Origin: Mesorhizobium sp. CAU 1732
Lineage (GTDB): Bacteria > Pseudomonadota > Alphaproteobacteria > Rhizobiales > Rhizobiaceae
Length of the DNA stretch: 64,000 nucleotides
Reading direction: 5' to 3'
Assembly: GCF_039888675.1 (NCBI RefSeq)
Contig: NZ_JBDQQR010000001.1
Span: 744,001-808,000, forward strand
Shown here: positions 57,009 to 64,000 of the stretch, one piece after another
How positions within the stretch are numbered: the first letter of the stretch is position 1
Layout: each line of letters opens with the position of its first letter
Notes under the pieces: generated by a model
The model's database searches: none
Seen by the model: only the letters and a program-made list of their open reading frames with translations
Told to the model about the DNA's origin: nothing
Position numbers and translations under genes: made by a program

Positions 57009-57840
57009 TGCCGAACCTCCTGTAGCTCCAGGCCTGGATGAAATTGATGAGAAGCAGGATGGCGAACGAGACCGTCAGCATCACCGCCGCAATGGCCGCG
57101 GCTGCCGCATACTCCCGCTCTTCCAGCCGGAACACGATGAGCAGCGGCAGGATTTCGGTCTGGCGCGGAATGTTGCCGGCGATGAAGATGACCGAGCCAT
57201 ACTCTCCGACCGCGCGGGCGAAGGCGAGGGCGAAACCGGTCAGGATCGCGGGGATGAGCGGCGGCAGGATGATCCGCAAAATCGTGGTCCGCCTCGGCGC
57301 GCCAAGCGTGGCTGCCGCCTCCTCGACTTCCCGGTTGAGGTCCTCCAGCACCGGCTGCACCGTGCGCACGACGAAGGGAAGGCCGATGAACACCAGCGCG
57401 ATCCAGATGCCGACCGGCGTGTAGGCGATCGTGATGCCGTAGGGCGAGAACAGGCGGCCCACCCACCCTTGCGGAACGTAGAGCGCCGTCAGCGCTATGC
57501 CCGCGACGGCGGTCGGCAGCGCGAAGGGCAGATCGATCACGGCGTCGACGAACCGTCGGCCGAAAAACCGGTAGCGCACGAGGACCCAGGCGATCATCAC
57601 CCCGATGATGACATTGAAAAGGGCTGCGAGCAGCGACGCGCCGAAACTCAGTTTCAGGGCCGCGATGAAGCGGGGACCCGTCACGATGCGCTGGAAGGAT
57701 GCCCAATCCAGCTCGAACGTCTTCACGTAAAGCCCGATGATCGGAATGATCACGATCAGCATCAGGTAGAAGATCGTGAAGCCAAAGGTCAGCCGGAAGC
57801 CCGGAATGATACTCGGCTCCCGAAATCGAATGTTCGCCAT
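57001..57840 (-). CDS. cysT: Sulfate ABC transporter permease CysT
   Basis: Permease of 279 residues with six membrane segments. Conserved: GVMIAWVLVRYRFFGRRFVD, DLPFALPTAVAGIALTALY, EAAATLGAPRRTTILRIILP and ARAVGEYGSVIFIAGNIP. The ATG at 57840, with AAGGCGGG before it, is preferred to the upstream in-frame ATG at 57861. It follows sbp by 82 bases. Confidence 0.92.
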   Translation of the reverse strand: MANIRFREPSIIPGFRLTFGFTIFYLMLIVIIPIIGLYVKTFELDWASFQRIVTGPRFIAALKLSFGASLLAALFNVIIGVMIAWVLVRYRFFGRRFVDAVIDLPFALPTAVAGIALTALYVPQGWVGRLFSPYGITIAYTPVGIWIALVFIGLPFVVRTVQPVLEDLNREVEEAAATLGAPRRTTILRIILPPLIPAILTGFALAFARAVGEYGSVIFIAGNIPRQTEILPLLIVFRLEEREYAAAAAIAAVMLTVSFAILLLINFIQAWSYRRFGNG

Positions 57841-57922
57841 TGGCCCGCCTTGGTCGATCAAGAGTTGACGGGGTGGAAGAGGAACCCCTCACACCCCGCC
57901 CATAATACTTCAGGTCTGTCGG

Positions 57923-58942
57923 TCAGTCGTTCGAATAAATCTTATCGAAGATGCCGCCATCGCCGAAATGCTCCGGCTGGGCCTTGGCCCATCCGCCGAA
58001 CACCTCGCCGACCGTGACCAGCTTCACGTCGGGAAAGGATTCGAGATCGGCCGCGTCGACCTGGTCGGGATAGAGCGGGCGGTAGAAGTTGCGCGCGAAG
58101 ATTTTCTGGGATTCCGGCGTGTAGAGCTCGTCCAGGAATGCCTTTGCGAGATCGCGCGTGCCCTTGCTGTCGACATTCTTGTCGACGATCGCGACCTTCA
58201 CCTCTGCGAGGATGGAGACCGAGGGGACGACGATCTCGTACTCGCCCGCGCCGAATTCCTTGAGCGAGAGAAGGGCCTCGTTTTCCCAGGCGATCAGCAC
58301 GTCGCCGACCTTGTTCTGGACGAACGTATTGGTCGAGCCGCGCGCGCCGGTGTCGAGCACGGGCACGTTCTCGTAGATCGATGCGACGAAATCCTGTGCC
58401 TTCTGCTGGTCACCGCCAGAGCGGTCGAGTTCATAGGCCCACGCGGCGAGGTAGTTCCAGCGTGCGCCGCCCGACGTTTTGGGGTTAGGCGTGATGACCG
58501 ACACGCCCTCCTTGATGAGGTCGTCCCAGTCCTTGATCTCTTTCGGGTTGCCGGCGCGGACCAGGAACACGATTGTGGAGGTGTAGGGCGAGGATTCCGC
58601 CGGGAATTCGCTCTGCCAGCCTGGCTCGATGAGGGCGGCCTCCTCGATGCCCAGAATGTCGCCTTCCAGCGGGAAGGTCACGACGTCCGCCGGCAGGCCC
58701 TCGACCACCGAGCGGACCTGTGCGCCCGAGCCGCCATGGCTGTTGCTGACCTCGACCGTCCGTCCGGTCTTCTCCTGCCAGACCTTGGCGAAATGCTCGG
58801 AATATTCGCGATAGAGCTCGCGTGTCGGGTCGTAGGAAACGTTGTTCAGGGAGTCCTGGGCGAAGGCAAAATCGAGCCCGCCAAATTGGACCGATGCCGC
58901 CAGGGCGGCCGTGAATAGGAATGATTTTCGATTTAGGATCAT
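57923..58942 (-). CDS. sbp: Sulfate-binding periplasmic protein
   Basis: Periplasmic binding protein of 339 residues. Signal peptide with LAASVQFGGLDFAFA cleaved near residue 28; mature start DSLNNVSYDPTRELYREYSE and the sulfate-site region SNSHGGSGAQVRSVVEGLPA are unmistakable Sbp/CysP features, as is TPNPKTSGGARWNYLAAWA. GGAGGTAGCC precedes the ATG at 58942. First gene of the sulfate importer operon, which supplies the reductive pathway at 8.5-13.3 kb. Confidence 0.95.
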   Translation of the reverse strand: MILNRKSFLFTAALAASVQFGGLDFAFAQDSLNNVSYDPTRELYREYSEHFAKVWQEKTGRTVEVSNSHGGSGAQVRSVVEGLPADVVTFPLEGDILGIEEAALIEPGWQSEFPAESSPYTSTIVFLVRAGNPKEIKDWDDLIKEGVSVITPNPKTSGGARWNYLAAWAYELDRSGGDQQKAQDFVASIYENVPVLDTGARGSTNTFVQNKVGDVLIAWENEALLSLKEFGAGEYEIVVPSVSILAEVKVAIVDKNVDSKGTRDLAKAFLDELYTPESQKIFARNFYRPLYPDQVDAADLESFPDVKLVTVGEVFGGWAKAQPEHFGDGGIFDKIYSND

Positions 58943-59465
58943 GGCTACCTCCGTGGATTGCAACTAAACCCTATCGATTAAGTAGTGTATTTCCATGCAC
59001 GAACGTTCCAAAGGCATGGGTGTTGCGGAAATGATATTCCGCCAAGCCGGCCGGAGTCCCAACAACCCGTTCGCGGTGTCTTGCAATACTGTCCGCGAGG
59101 GGTGCGTCGCCCAGGGAAAGCGGGGCAGTGGCGACAAGCCAGTCTGCCGTTCGCCTCCGCGTTTCCGGTCAAGTCTGCCGTGATTTAAATTTCCTGCAAT
59201 GTTCTCTCATCGCCCAGAAATGATCATCGATCATTTGCGTGGCTGACAAGCGGCTGTTTCTAAAGAATTTTTATCGGCATAAGCCGCAAGGGCCAAACGG
59301 GTGCGTGGGCGAAACATTGCGCATTCCCAACATGCTTTCGATGCCCGGCGATGTTAAATTCTACGGGAAGTCGGGACCGGCCGGCATTGTCGGGCGACAG
59401 TGCGACGCGACCCTTCTGGACGACTTCGCAAGCTGGCGCGCATCTGCGCCAATGGAGTAGCTTTC
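58943..59465. other. Intergenic region between sbp and a small secreted-protein gene
   Basis: A 523-base stretch without a convincing gene; several short frames exist but none has a good ribosome binding site. It should hold the divergent promoters of the sulfate operon (AT-rich part near 58965-59000) and of the small gene at 59466. It includes the dyad at 59218-59236 and, just before the small gene, the hairpin TGGCGC-GCATCT-GCGCCA (59434-59451). Confidence 0.6.
59218..59236. promoter_or_regulatory. Perfect dyad AAATGATC-ATC-GATCATTT
   Basis: Eight-base inverted repeat with a three-base spacer in the middle of the 523-base gap. It is a good candidate for a dimeric regulator site, but no regulator gene is next to it, and I cannot assign it. 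Confidence 0.45.
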
Positions 59466-59936
59466 ATGCGCTCTTCCCTCAGAACCGCCGCACTGTCGGC
59501 AATCATCGTGTCCACGTCCGCCTTCGGAGCATTTGCCGCACAGACCAGCGGCATGGCTGCGATGACTCACAACGACAACCGCAACGTACAGTCCGCCTAT
59601 TCGGTGCCGGCGCCCTCCGCCACAACGGGGATGCGGACGACGAACCCTCTAGCGACGATGGCCTCCACGCAGATGCTCCCGAGGCTCCGGACACTCATGA
59701 ACGAGATTTCGCGTGCGGAGCAAAAGATCAACGCCGACACGCAGCATGGACGGCTGACACGTAGCGAGCATGCCAGGCTCGCCCATTCGCTCTCGGCCAT
59801 ACGCCAGCAAAGCGTCGCCACCGCCAACAATCATGGCGGTGCGATCCCGAAGGCGACGTACGGCAAGCTGCGCAACGAGGTCGCGAGCGTCGACCGGCAG
59901 ATTCAGCGCCTGTCGCATGACGGCATGCGCGGCTGA
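59466..59936 (+). CDS. Exported protein of unknown function
   Basis: A 156-residue protein with a signal peptide (MRSSLRTAALSAIIVSTSAF, cleavage after FAA near 27) and a mature part rich in Asn, Thr, Ala and His. The second half is helical and charged: LRTLMNEISRAEQKINADTQ, LTRSEHARLAHSLSAIRQQS. GGAG precedes the ATG. I do not recognise the family. A second small exported protein and a DegP-type protease follow in the same direction, so envelope function is plausible. Confidence 0.75.
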   Translation: MRSSLRTAALSAIIVSTSAFGAFAAQTSGMAAMTHNDNRNVQSAYSVPAPSATTGMRTTNPLATMASTQMLPRLRTLMNEISRAEQKINADTQHGRLTRSEHARLAHSLSAIRQQSVATANNHGGAIPKATYGKLRNEVASVDRQIQRLSHDGMRG

Positions 59937-59948
59937 GGTCGTTCGATC

Positions 59949-60230
59949 ATGTCGGCACACGGTCTTGCGAGACGCGCGTTCCTGCCCGTCGCAGCCTTCG
60001 TCCTGTTCGGGTTCGCCGCCAATCCCATGGCCGGCACGGTGAGCAAGCTCGATGCCCAGGACCATGTGCTGACGATGACCGACGGCACTGAATATGCGCT
60101 TCGGCCGGACACGCCGTTACCGGACGTCCGGCCGGGCGACCAGGTTCTCGTCGTTTGGGGCATGTTCCACGGAAAGCTGGCACTGGACCACCTCGTGGTC
60201 TGCCGGACGGACGCGGAATGCCGGCAATAG
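59949..60230 (+). CDS. Small exported protein, DUF1344-like
   Basis: A 93-residue protein with an N-terminal signal-like segment (RRAFLPVAAFVLFGFAANP) and a small beta domain: GTVSKLDAQDHVLTMTDGTE, then RPGDQVLVVWGM, resembling DUF1344 proteins. Two cysteines near the C-terminus (VVCRTDAECRQ) could form a disulfide. It follows the previous gene by 12 bases. Function unknown. Confidence 0.7.
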   Translation: MSAHGLARRAFLPVAAFVLFGFAANPMAGTVSKLDAQDHVLTMTDGTEYALRPDTPLPDVRPGDQVLVVWGMFHGKLALDHLVVCRTDAECRQ

Positions 60231-60363
60231 GCGGCGCCGCATGTACCAGACTTTTCATTTGGAGCCGCACCGCGCCGCGCAGGTCGGCGCGCTTCAGGCT
60301 CCACGCCGAATAGACGTCAGCACGTACGTCACGGCAGTCGACCAACCTGCAAGGACAGACATC

Positions 60364-61866
60364 ATGGCCACCCAGTCTTCAGTAACCCGCCGCCACAGAG
60401 CGCTTGCGCTCGCAGGCATAGCAATCGTCGCCATCCCCTTCGTGCTTGGCACGGCGTTGCGTGCGACCCATGCGCATTCGGCCGAGCTTCAGCCGGTCGC
60501 CCTGTCGAGCGCGACGGCTCCCGCCACGCTTGCCGATGTCGTCGCCGCCGACAAGCCCGCCGTCGTGACGGTCACGACCCGCATCGAGCAAACGGTCGCC
60601 GATGGCCAGCAATCGCCCCAGTTCGGGCCCGGCTCGCCGTTCGACGAGTTCTTCCGCCAGTTCTTCGGCCAGAATGGACCGATGCCCGGCCCCATGCCCC
60701 AACAGCCGCGCGGCGGTGCCGGCCAGGTTGCCGAGGCGCTCGGTTCCGGCTTCGTCATCGGCAGCGACGGCACGATCGTGACCAACAACCACGTCATCGA
60801 CGGTGCGACCGACATCAAGGTCACGCTGGACGACGGCAAGGAATACAAGGCCGTTCTCGTCGGTCAGGACGCCAAGACGGACCTCGCAGTCCTCAAGATC
60901 GATGCGGGCAAGCCGCTTCCGACTGTGTCCTGGGGCGATTCCGACGTTTTGAGACCCGGCGATCCGGTGGTCGCGATCGGCAATCCGTTCGGCATCGGAA
61001 CGACGGTGACGAGCGGCGTTGTTTCCGCGCGGGGCCGGGATCTCCACAACGGACCGTATGACGACTTCATCCAGGTCGATGCCGCCATCAACCACGGCAA
61101 TTCCGGCGGGCCTCTCATCGACATGGCCGGACACGTCGTCGGCATCAACACGGCGATCTATTCGCCCAACGGAGGCAATGTCGGCGTCGGTTTCGCCATT
61201 CCCTCCGATGAGGCGAAGGGCGTCGTGGCGGCGCTCGTCAAGGACGGTTCCATCGCCCATGGCTATCTCGGCGTGAAAATCCAGCCGGTGACGCAGGACA
61301 TCGCGGATGCGCTGGGACTGAAGGGCACGAACGGCGCGCTTGTCGCCGGTGTCGAGCCCAACACGCCATCGGCGTCGGCCGGTATCCAGGCAGGCGACGT
61401 GATCGTGTCCATGAATGGGACTGATGTGGCCGCGCCGCGTGACCTGTCGCGCAAGGTTGCCGATCTCAAGCCCGGCAGTGCCGAAAAGCTCGGCATCTGG
61501 CGTGGCGGACAGCAGATCGATGTCGCCGTCACGATCGGCGACGGCAACGCGTCCAGCGTCGCCTCGGCTCAGCCGGCCGTCACCGGCGAGCAGACGATCC
61601 CCGATTTGGGTCTCGGTCTCGCGGCCGATCCATCCGGCAAGGGTGGGGCCGTGGTCGGGTCGCTCGATCCCCAGAAGCCTGCCGCGATTGCGGGTTTGAA
61701 TGAAGGCGATATCATCGAGGGCGTGAACCAGAAGCCGGAAATGACGCCGCAGGACGTCGCCTCGGCGATCCGCGACGCCGCGAAGTCGGGCCGGAGTTCC
61801 GTGCTGCTGCAGGTCGAGCGGAATGGCCAGCAGATGTTCGTGGCCGTTCCGTTCAGCATGGGCTGA
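60364..61866 (+). CDS. DegP/HtrA family periplasmic serine protease
   Basis: A 500-residue Do-like protease/chaperone for envelope protein quality control. N-terminal membrane anchor or signal (RALALAGIAIVAIPFVLGTA), a Pro/Gly-rich linker with QNGPMPGPMPQQPRGG, protease domain with triad His143 (TNNHVID), Asp173 (KTDLAVLK) and Ser247 (HGNSGGP), then two PDZ domains (GYLGVKI near 300 and IPDLGLGL near 412). ATG 60364 follows AAGGACAG. Two small exported-protein genes precede it and a repeat follows. Confidence 0.9.
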   Translation: MATQSSVTRRHRALALAGIAIVAIPFVLGTALRATHAHSAELQPVALSSATAPATLADVVAADKPAVVTVTTRIEQTVADGQQSPQFGPGSPFDEFFRQFFGQNGPMPGPMPQQPRGGAGQVAEALGSGFVIGSDGTIVTNNHVIDGATDIKVTLDDGKEYKAVLVGQDAKTDLAVLKIDAGKPLPTVSWGDSDVLRPGDPVVAIGNPFGIGTTVTSGVVSARGRDLHNGPYDDFIQVDAAINHGNSGGPLIDMAGHVVGINTAIYSPNGGNVGVGFAIPSDEAKGVVAALVKDGSIAHGYLGVKIQPVTQDIADALGLKGTNGALVAGVEPNTPSASAGIQAGDVIVSMNGTDVAAPRDLSRKVADLKPGSAEKLGIWRGGQQIDVAVTIGDGNASSVASAQPAVTGEQTIPDLGLGLAADPSGKGGAVVGSLDPQKPAAIAGLNEGDIIEGVNQKPEMTPQDVASAIRDAAKSGRSSVLLQVERNGQQMFVAVPFSMG

Positions 61867-61871
61867 ACCTG

Positions 61872-61972
61872 GAGCATCGGACCGAAAAGTGGAATCCGGT
61901 TTTCGGGTTATTCCGATGCTCAAACAAAGAGATAGATCGCCACTGGTGCGTCCGTGAGGATGCACGGCGATC
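61872..61972 (+). repeat. About 100-base intergenic repeat, copy 2
   Basis: Begins GAGCATCGGACCGAAAAGTG, continues through GGTTTTCGGGTTATTCCGAT and AAAGAGATAGATCGCC, and ends GGATGCACGGCGATC. It is the reverse-oriented partner of 50556-50647 with a few substitutions and a looser terminal hairpin. It separates the protease gene from mprF. Confidence 0.85.
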
Positions 61973-62063
61973 TAGGAGGGGTCGGGCATGAGTCCGGCCC
62001 CGTTCGCACCGGGGACCGAGGGACATGAGCGTTCCGGTTTTCGCATCTTTGGGAAAGAGATCG

Positions 62064-64000
62064 ATGGCACTGGAACGCACATCCGAACCATCCACCGTGT
62101 CCCCCTGGCTGATGCGTCTCGTCGAGCCCCGGCTCCTGGGGCCGATCTTCGGCGCCGGCGTCGTCGCGATCACGGCATTCATCATCCACGAACTCGCGGC
62201 CGAGGTTCACCTTGACGACATCGTCTCCGCCATCTCCGACCTGTCCGCCAGCGCGCTCGTCTGGTCGCTGGCGCTCTCCGTCATCAGCTTCGCGGCGATG
62301 TCGTGCTACGACGTGCTCGCCGTCGAGCGGGTCGCCAAAGGGCGCGTGACGCGTCGCTTCGCGTTTCTGGCCGGCTTCATCGGCTACTCGATCTCCAACG
62401 CGATCGGTTTCCACGTTCTTGTCGGCGGACCTGTCCGCTACCGTCTCTATACGCATTCCGGCCTCGACGCCGCCGATGTCGGCCGCATCGTCGGCGTCTC
62501 CTTCATGACATTCAGCCTCGGGTTGGCGACGGTTGCAGCCTTCGCGCTGATGTTCGACCCGCCCGGCATTCCGTTCCTGCAGGCGCTGTCGCCCTCGGCG
62601 GGCAGGGGCATCGGCGTGGCAGCCCTGATAGGCCTCGCGGTCCTTCTCGTCTGGCTCGCGCAGAAAGAGCGGACCATCCGCCTCTTCGGGTGGACCCTGC
62701 CGCTGCCGAGCGCGCGCAATGCGGTTGCCCAGATCGTGATCGGCGCGATCGACATCGCGACGGCCTGCGGGGCGCTCTATGTCCTGCTGCCGCCGGACAT
62801 AGCGCCTGCATTCTCGGTCTTCCTCATCATCTTCGTCGCCGCGATCGTGTTCGGCGTGGCAAGCCACGCACCCGGCGGCCTGGGCGTTCTCGAGGCCACG
62901 GTGCTGATCGGCCTGGGCGCGACCGGCCGGCCGGACGTGATCGCATCCCTGCTGGCGTTTCGGGTGATCTACTACCTGTTGCCGCTGATCGTCGCGCTCC
63001 TGGCGCTCGCTGCGTTCGAGATCGTGCGCGTGCGCAACAGGATTCCGAACGTGTCCAGGCGGGCACTGGTGGTCACGCGCCGCATCGTCGCGCCGACAAG
63101 CGCGATCCTCGTATTCCTCGGCGGCTGCGTACTTCTCGTCTCCGCCAACACGCCTGCGATCGGATCGCGCCTCGAGGTGCTCCAGTCCCTCCTGCCGCTG
63201 CCCTTCGCCGAAACGTCGCATATGCTGGCGAGCCTTGTCGGTCTCGCATTGATCGTAATTTCACGCGGCCTCTTCCGGCGCGTGGCGATGGCAAGGAAGG
63301 TCGCCATCGGCCTGCTGATCGCAGGCGCGGTGTTTTCGCTGGCCAAGGGGCTCGACTGGGAGGAGGCGATCGTGCTCCTCGCGATCGCCGGCGGTCTGGC
63401 GATGTCGTCCGCCGTCTTCTACCGCAAGGGCGATTGGCGCTCGTTCGAGCCCAACCCGTTCTGGCTCGGCGTGGTCTTCACCGCCTTCATCGCGCTGACT
63501 CTCTTCGGCTTCTTCGCCTTCCGGCATGTCGAATACCAGAACGAACTCTGGTGGAGTTTCGCCTGGGATGACGACGCGCCGCGCTTCCTGCGTGCGACAC
63601 TCGTCCTGGGCGTGGTCGCGGCGGCCCTCGGGCTGGACGCGATCGTCAATCGTCCGCCGCAGCGTGCGCGGACGGGCCCGCTACCCGTGCCTGCCGAGGT
63701 GCGCGACCTGCTCGATACGTGCGAAGCCACCCAGCCGCAGATCGCGCTATTGGGCGACAAGCGGTTCATCGTCGCGGAGGATCGCAGCGCATTCCTGATG
63801 TATGCGGTCAGCGGCAGGAGCTGGATATCGATGGGCGATCCGGTCGGGTCCAGGCCAGCAGGATACGATCTCATATGGCGCATGGCCGAAGCCGCCGATC
63901 GCGCCGGCGCGCGCGCCATCTATTATGCCGTGGGGACGCAGTACATGCCTGCCTATGTCGATCTGGGCCTCTCCATGCTGAAGATCGGGGAGATCGCGCG
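62064..64000 (+). CDS. mprF: MprF, phosphatidylglycerol lysyltransferase and flippase (3' end outside window)
   Basis: An uninterrupted frame of 645 codons runs off the window end. It starts MALERTSEPSTVSPWLMRLV; an alternative in-frame ATG at 62025, after GAGGGAC, adds 13 residues. About 14 membrane segments span residues 30-540, with IGYSISNAIGFHVLVGGPVR and ASHAPGGLGVLEATVLIGLG typical of the flippase part. The soluble DUF2156 aminoacyl-transferase domain begins near 550 (LLGDKRFIVAEDRSAFLMYA, YLDLGL-like YVDLGLSMLKIGE). The enzyme (LpiA in Rhizobium) makes and flips lysyl-phosphatidylglycerol, giving resistance to acid and cationic peptides. Confidence 0.92.
   Translation, partial: MALERTSEPSTVSPWLMRLVEPRLLGPIFGAGVVAITAFIIHELAAEVHLDDIVSAISDLSASALVWSLALSVISFAAMSCYDVLAVERVAKGRVTRRFAFLAGFIGYSISNAIGFHVLVGGPVRYRLYTHSGLDAADVGRIVGVSFMTFSLGLATVAAFALMFDPPGIPFLQALSPSAGRGIGVAALIGLAVLLVWLAQKERTIRLFGWTLPLPSARNAVAQIVIGAIDIATACGALYVLLPPDIAPAFSVFLIIFVAAIVFGVASHAPGGLGVLEATVLIGLGATGRPDVIASLLAFRVIYYLLPLIVALLALAAFEIVRVRNRIPNVSRRALVVTRRIVAPTSAILVFLGGCVLLVSANTPAIGSRLEVLQSLLPLPFAETSHMLASLVGLALIVISRGLFRRVAMARKVAIGLLIAGAVFSLAKGLDWEEAIVLLAIAGGLAMSSAVFYRKGDWRSFEPNPFWLGVVFTAFIALTLFGFFAFRHVEYQNELWWSFAWDDDAPRFLRATLVLGVVAAALGLDAIVNRPPQRARTGPLPVPAEVRDLLDTCEATQPQIALLGDKRFIVAEDRSAFLMYAVSGRSWISMGDPVGSRPAGYDLIWRMAEAADRAGARAIYYAVGTQYMPAYVDLGLSMLKIGEIA

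Overview
The window is a GC-rich (about 64 percent by eye), densely packed chromosomal segment of an alphaproteobacterium, most probably of the order Hyphomicrobiales (Rhizobiales). Signs are the rhizobial-type palindromic intergenic repeats, the cysG-DUF2849-cysI-cysH-DUF934 sulfur operon, an ehuABCD-eutABC-doeAB ectoine cluster like that of Sinorhizobium, a SahR-type box before metH, and arrest peptides of the alphaproteobacterial RAPP type before secDF. I see no phage, insertion sequence, CRISPR array, rRNA or tRNA.

Layout. 0-0.4 kb: 3' end of a class A penicillin-binding protein. 0.5-7.9 kb: an SDR oxidoreductase, a PAS-LuxR regulator and a divergent branched-chain-amide type ABC importer operon ending in an alpha/beta hydrolase. 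7.9-13.3 kb: a host-attachment family protein, then assimilatory sulfate reduction (siroheme synthase, sulfite reductase, APS reductase). 13.3-16.5 kb: ribosomal protein S21, a small basic protein, a SIS-domain sugar-phosphate protein and an Ldh-family oxidoreductase. 16.6-19.7 kb: ModE-like regulator, a ModE box and modABC. 19.7-23.3 kb: hydrolase, exonuclease III and a large catalase. 23.4-31.4 kb: a cobalamin-centred block with two cobalamin riboswitches, a BtuF-like protein, metH behind a SahR-type operator, and a Rieske oxygenase/reductase pair. 31.4-46.2 kb: ectoine and hydroxyectoine import and catabolism with regulators EnuR and AsnC/DoeX. 46.2-49.8 kb: two tandem small secreted proteins with RAPP at the C-terminus followed by fused secDF. 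49.8-53.2 kb: DUF2171, cueR and a YHS-domain copper ATPase with a CueR box. 53.3-59 kb: murJ and the sulfate importer operon sbp-cysT-cysW-cysA. 59.5-64 kb: two small exported proteins, a DegP-type protease and the start of mprF.

How the parts work together. The cysPTWA-type importer supplies sulfate to the cysG-I-H operon; reduced sulfur then feeds methionine synthesis by the B12-dependent MetH. The cobalamin block links B12 sensing to B12 binding and, unexpectedly, to a betaine-type Rieske demethylase. The ectoine cluster is complete from import (EhuABCD) through ring opening (EutABC, DoeA), deacetylation (DoeB), transamination (DoeD) and oxidation (DoeC) to aspartate.

The most interesting signal is at 46.2-47.2 kb: two consecutive secretory peptides, both ending RAPP plus three residues, directly before secDF. 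These fit the RAPP-type ribosome arrest peptides (ApdA/ApdP) that monitor Sec export, but here as a tandem pair, with an RNA pairing that could hide the secDF ribosome binding site until a ribosome stalls.
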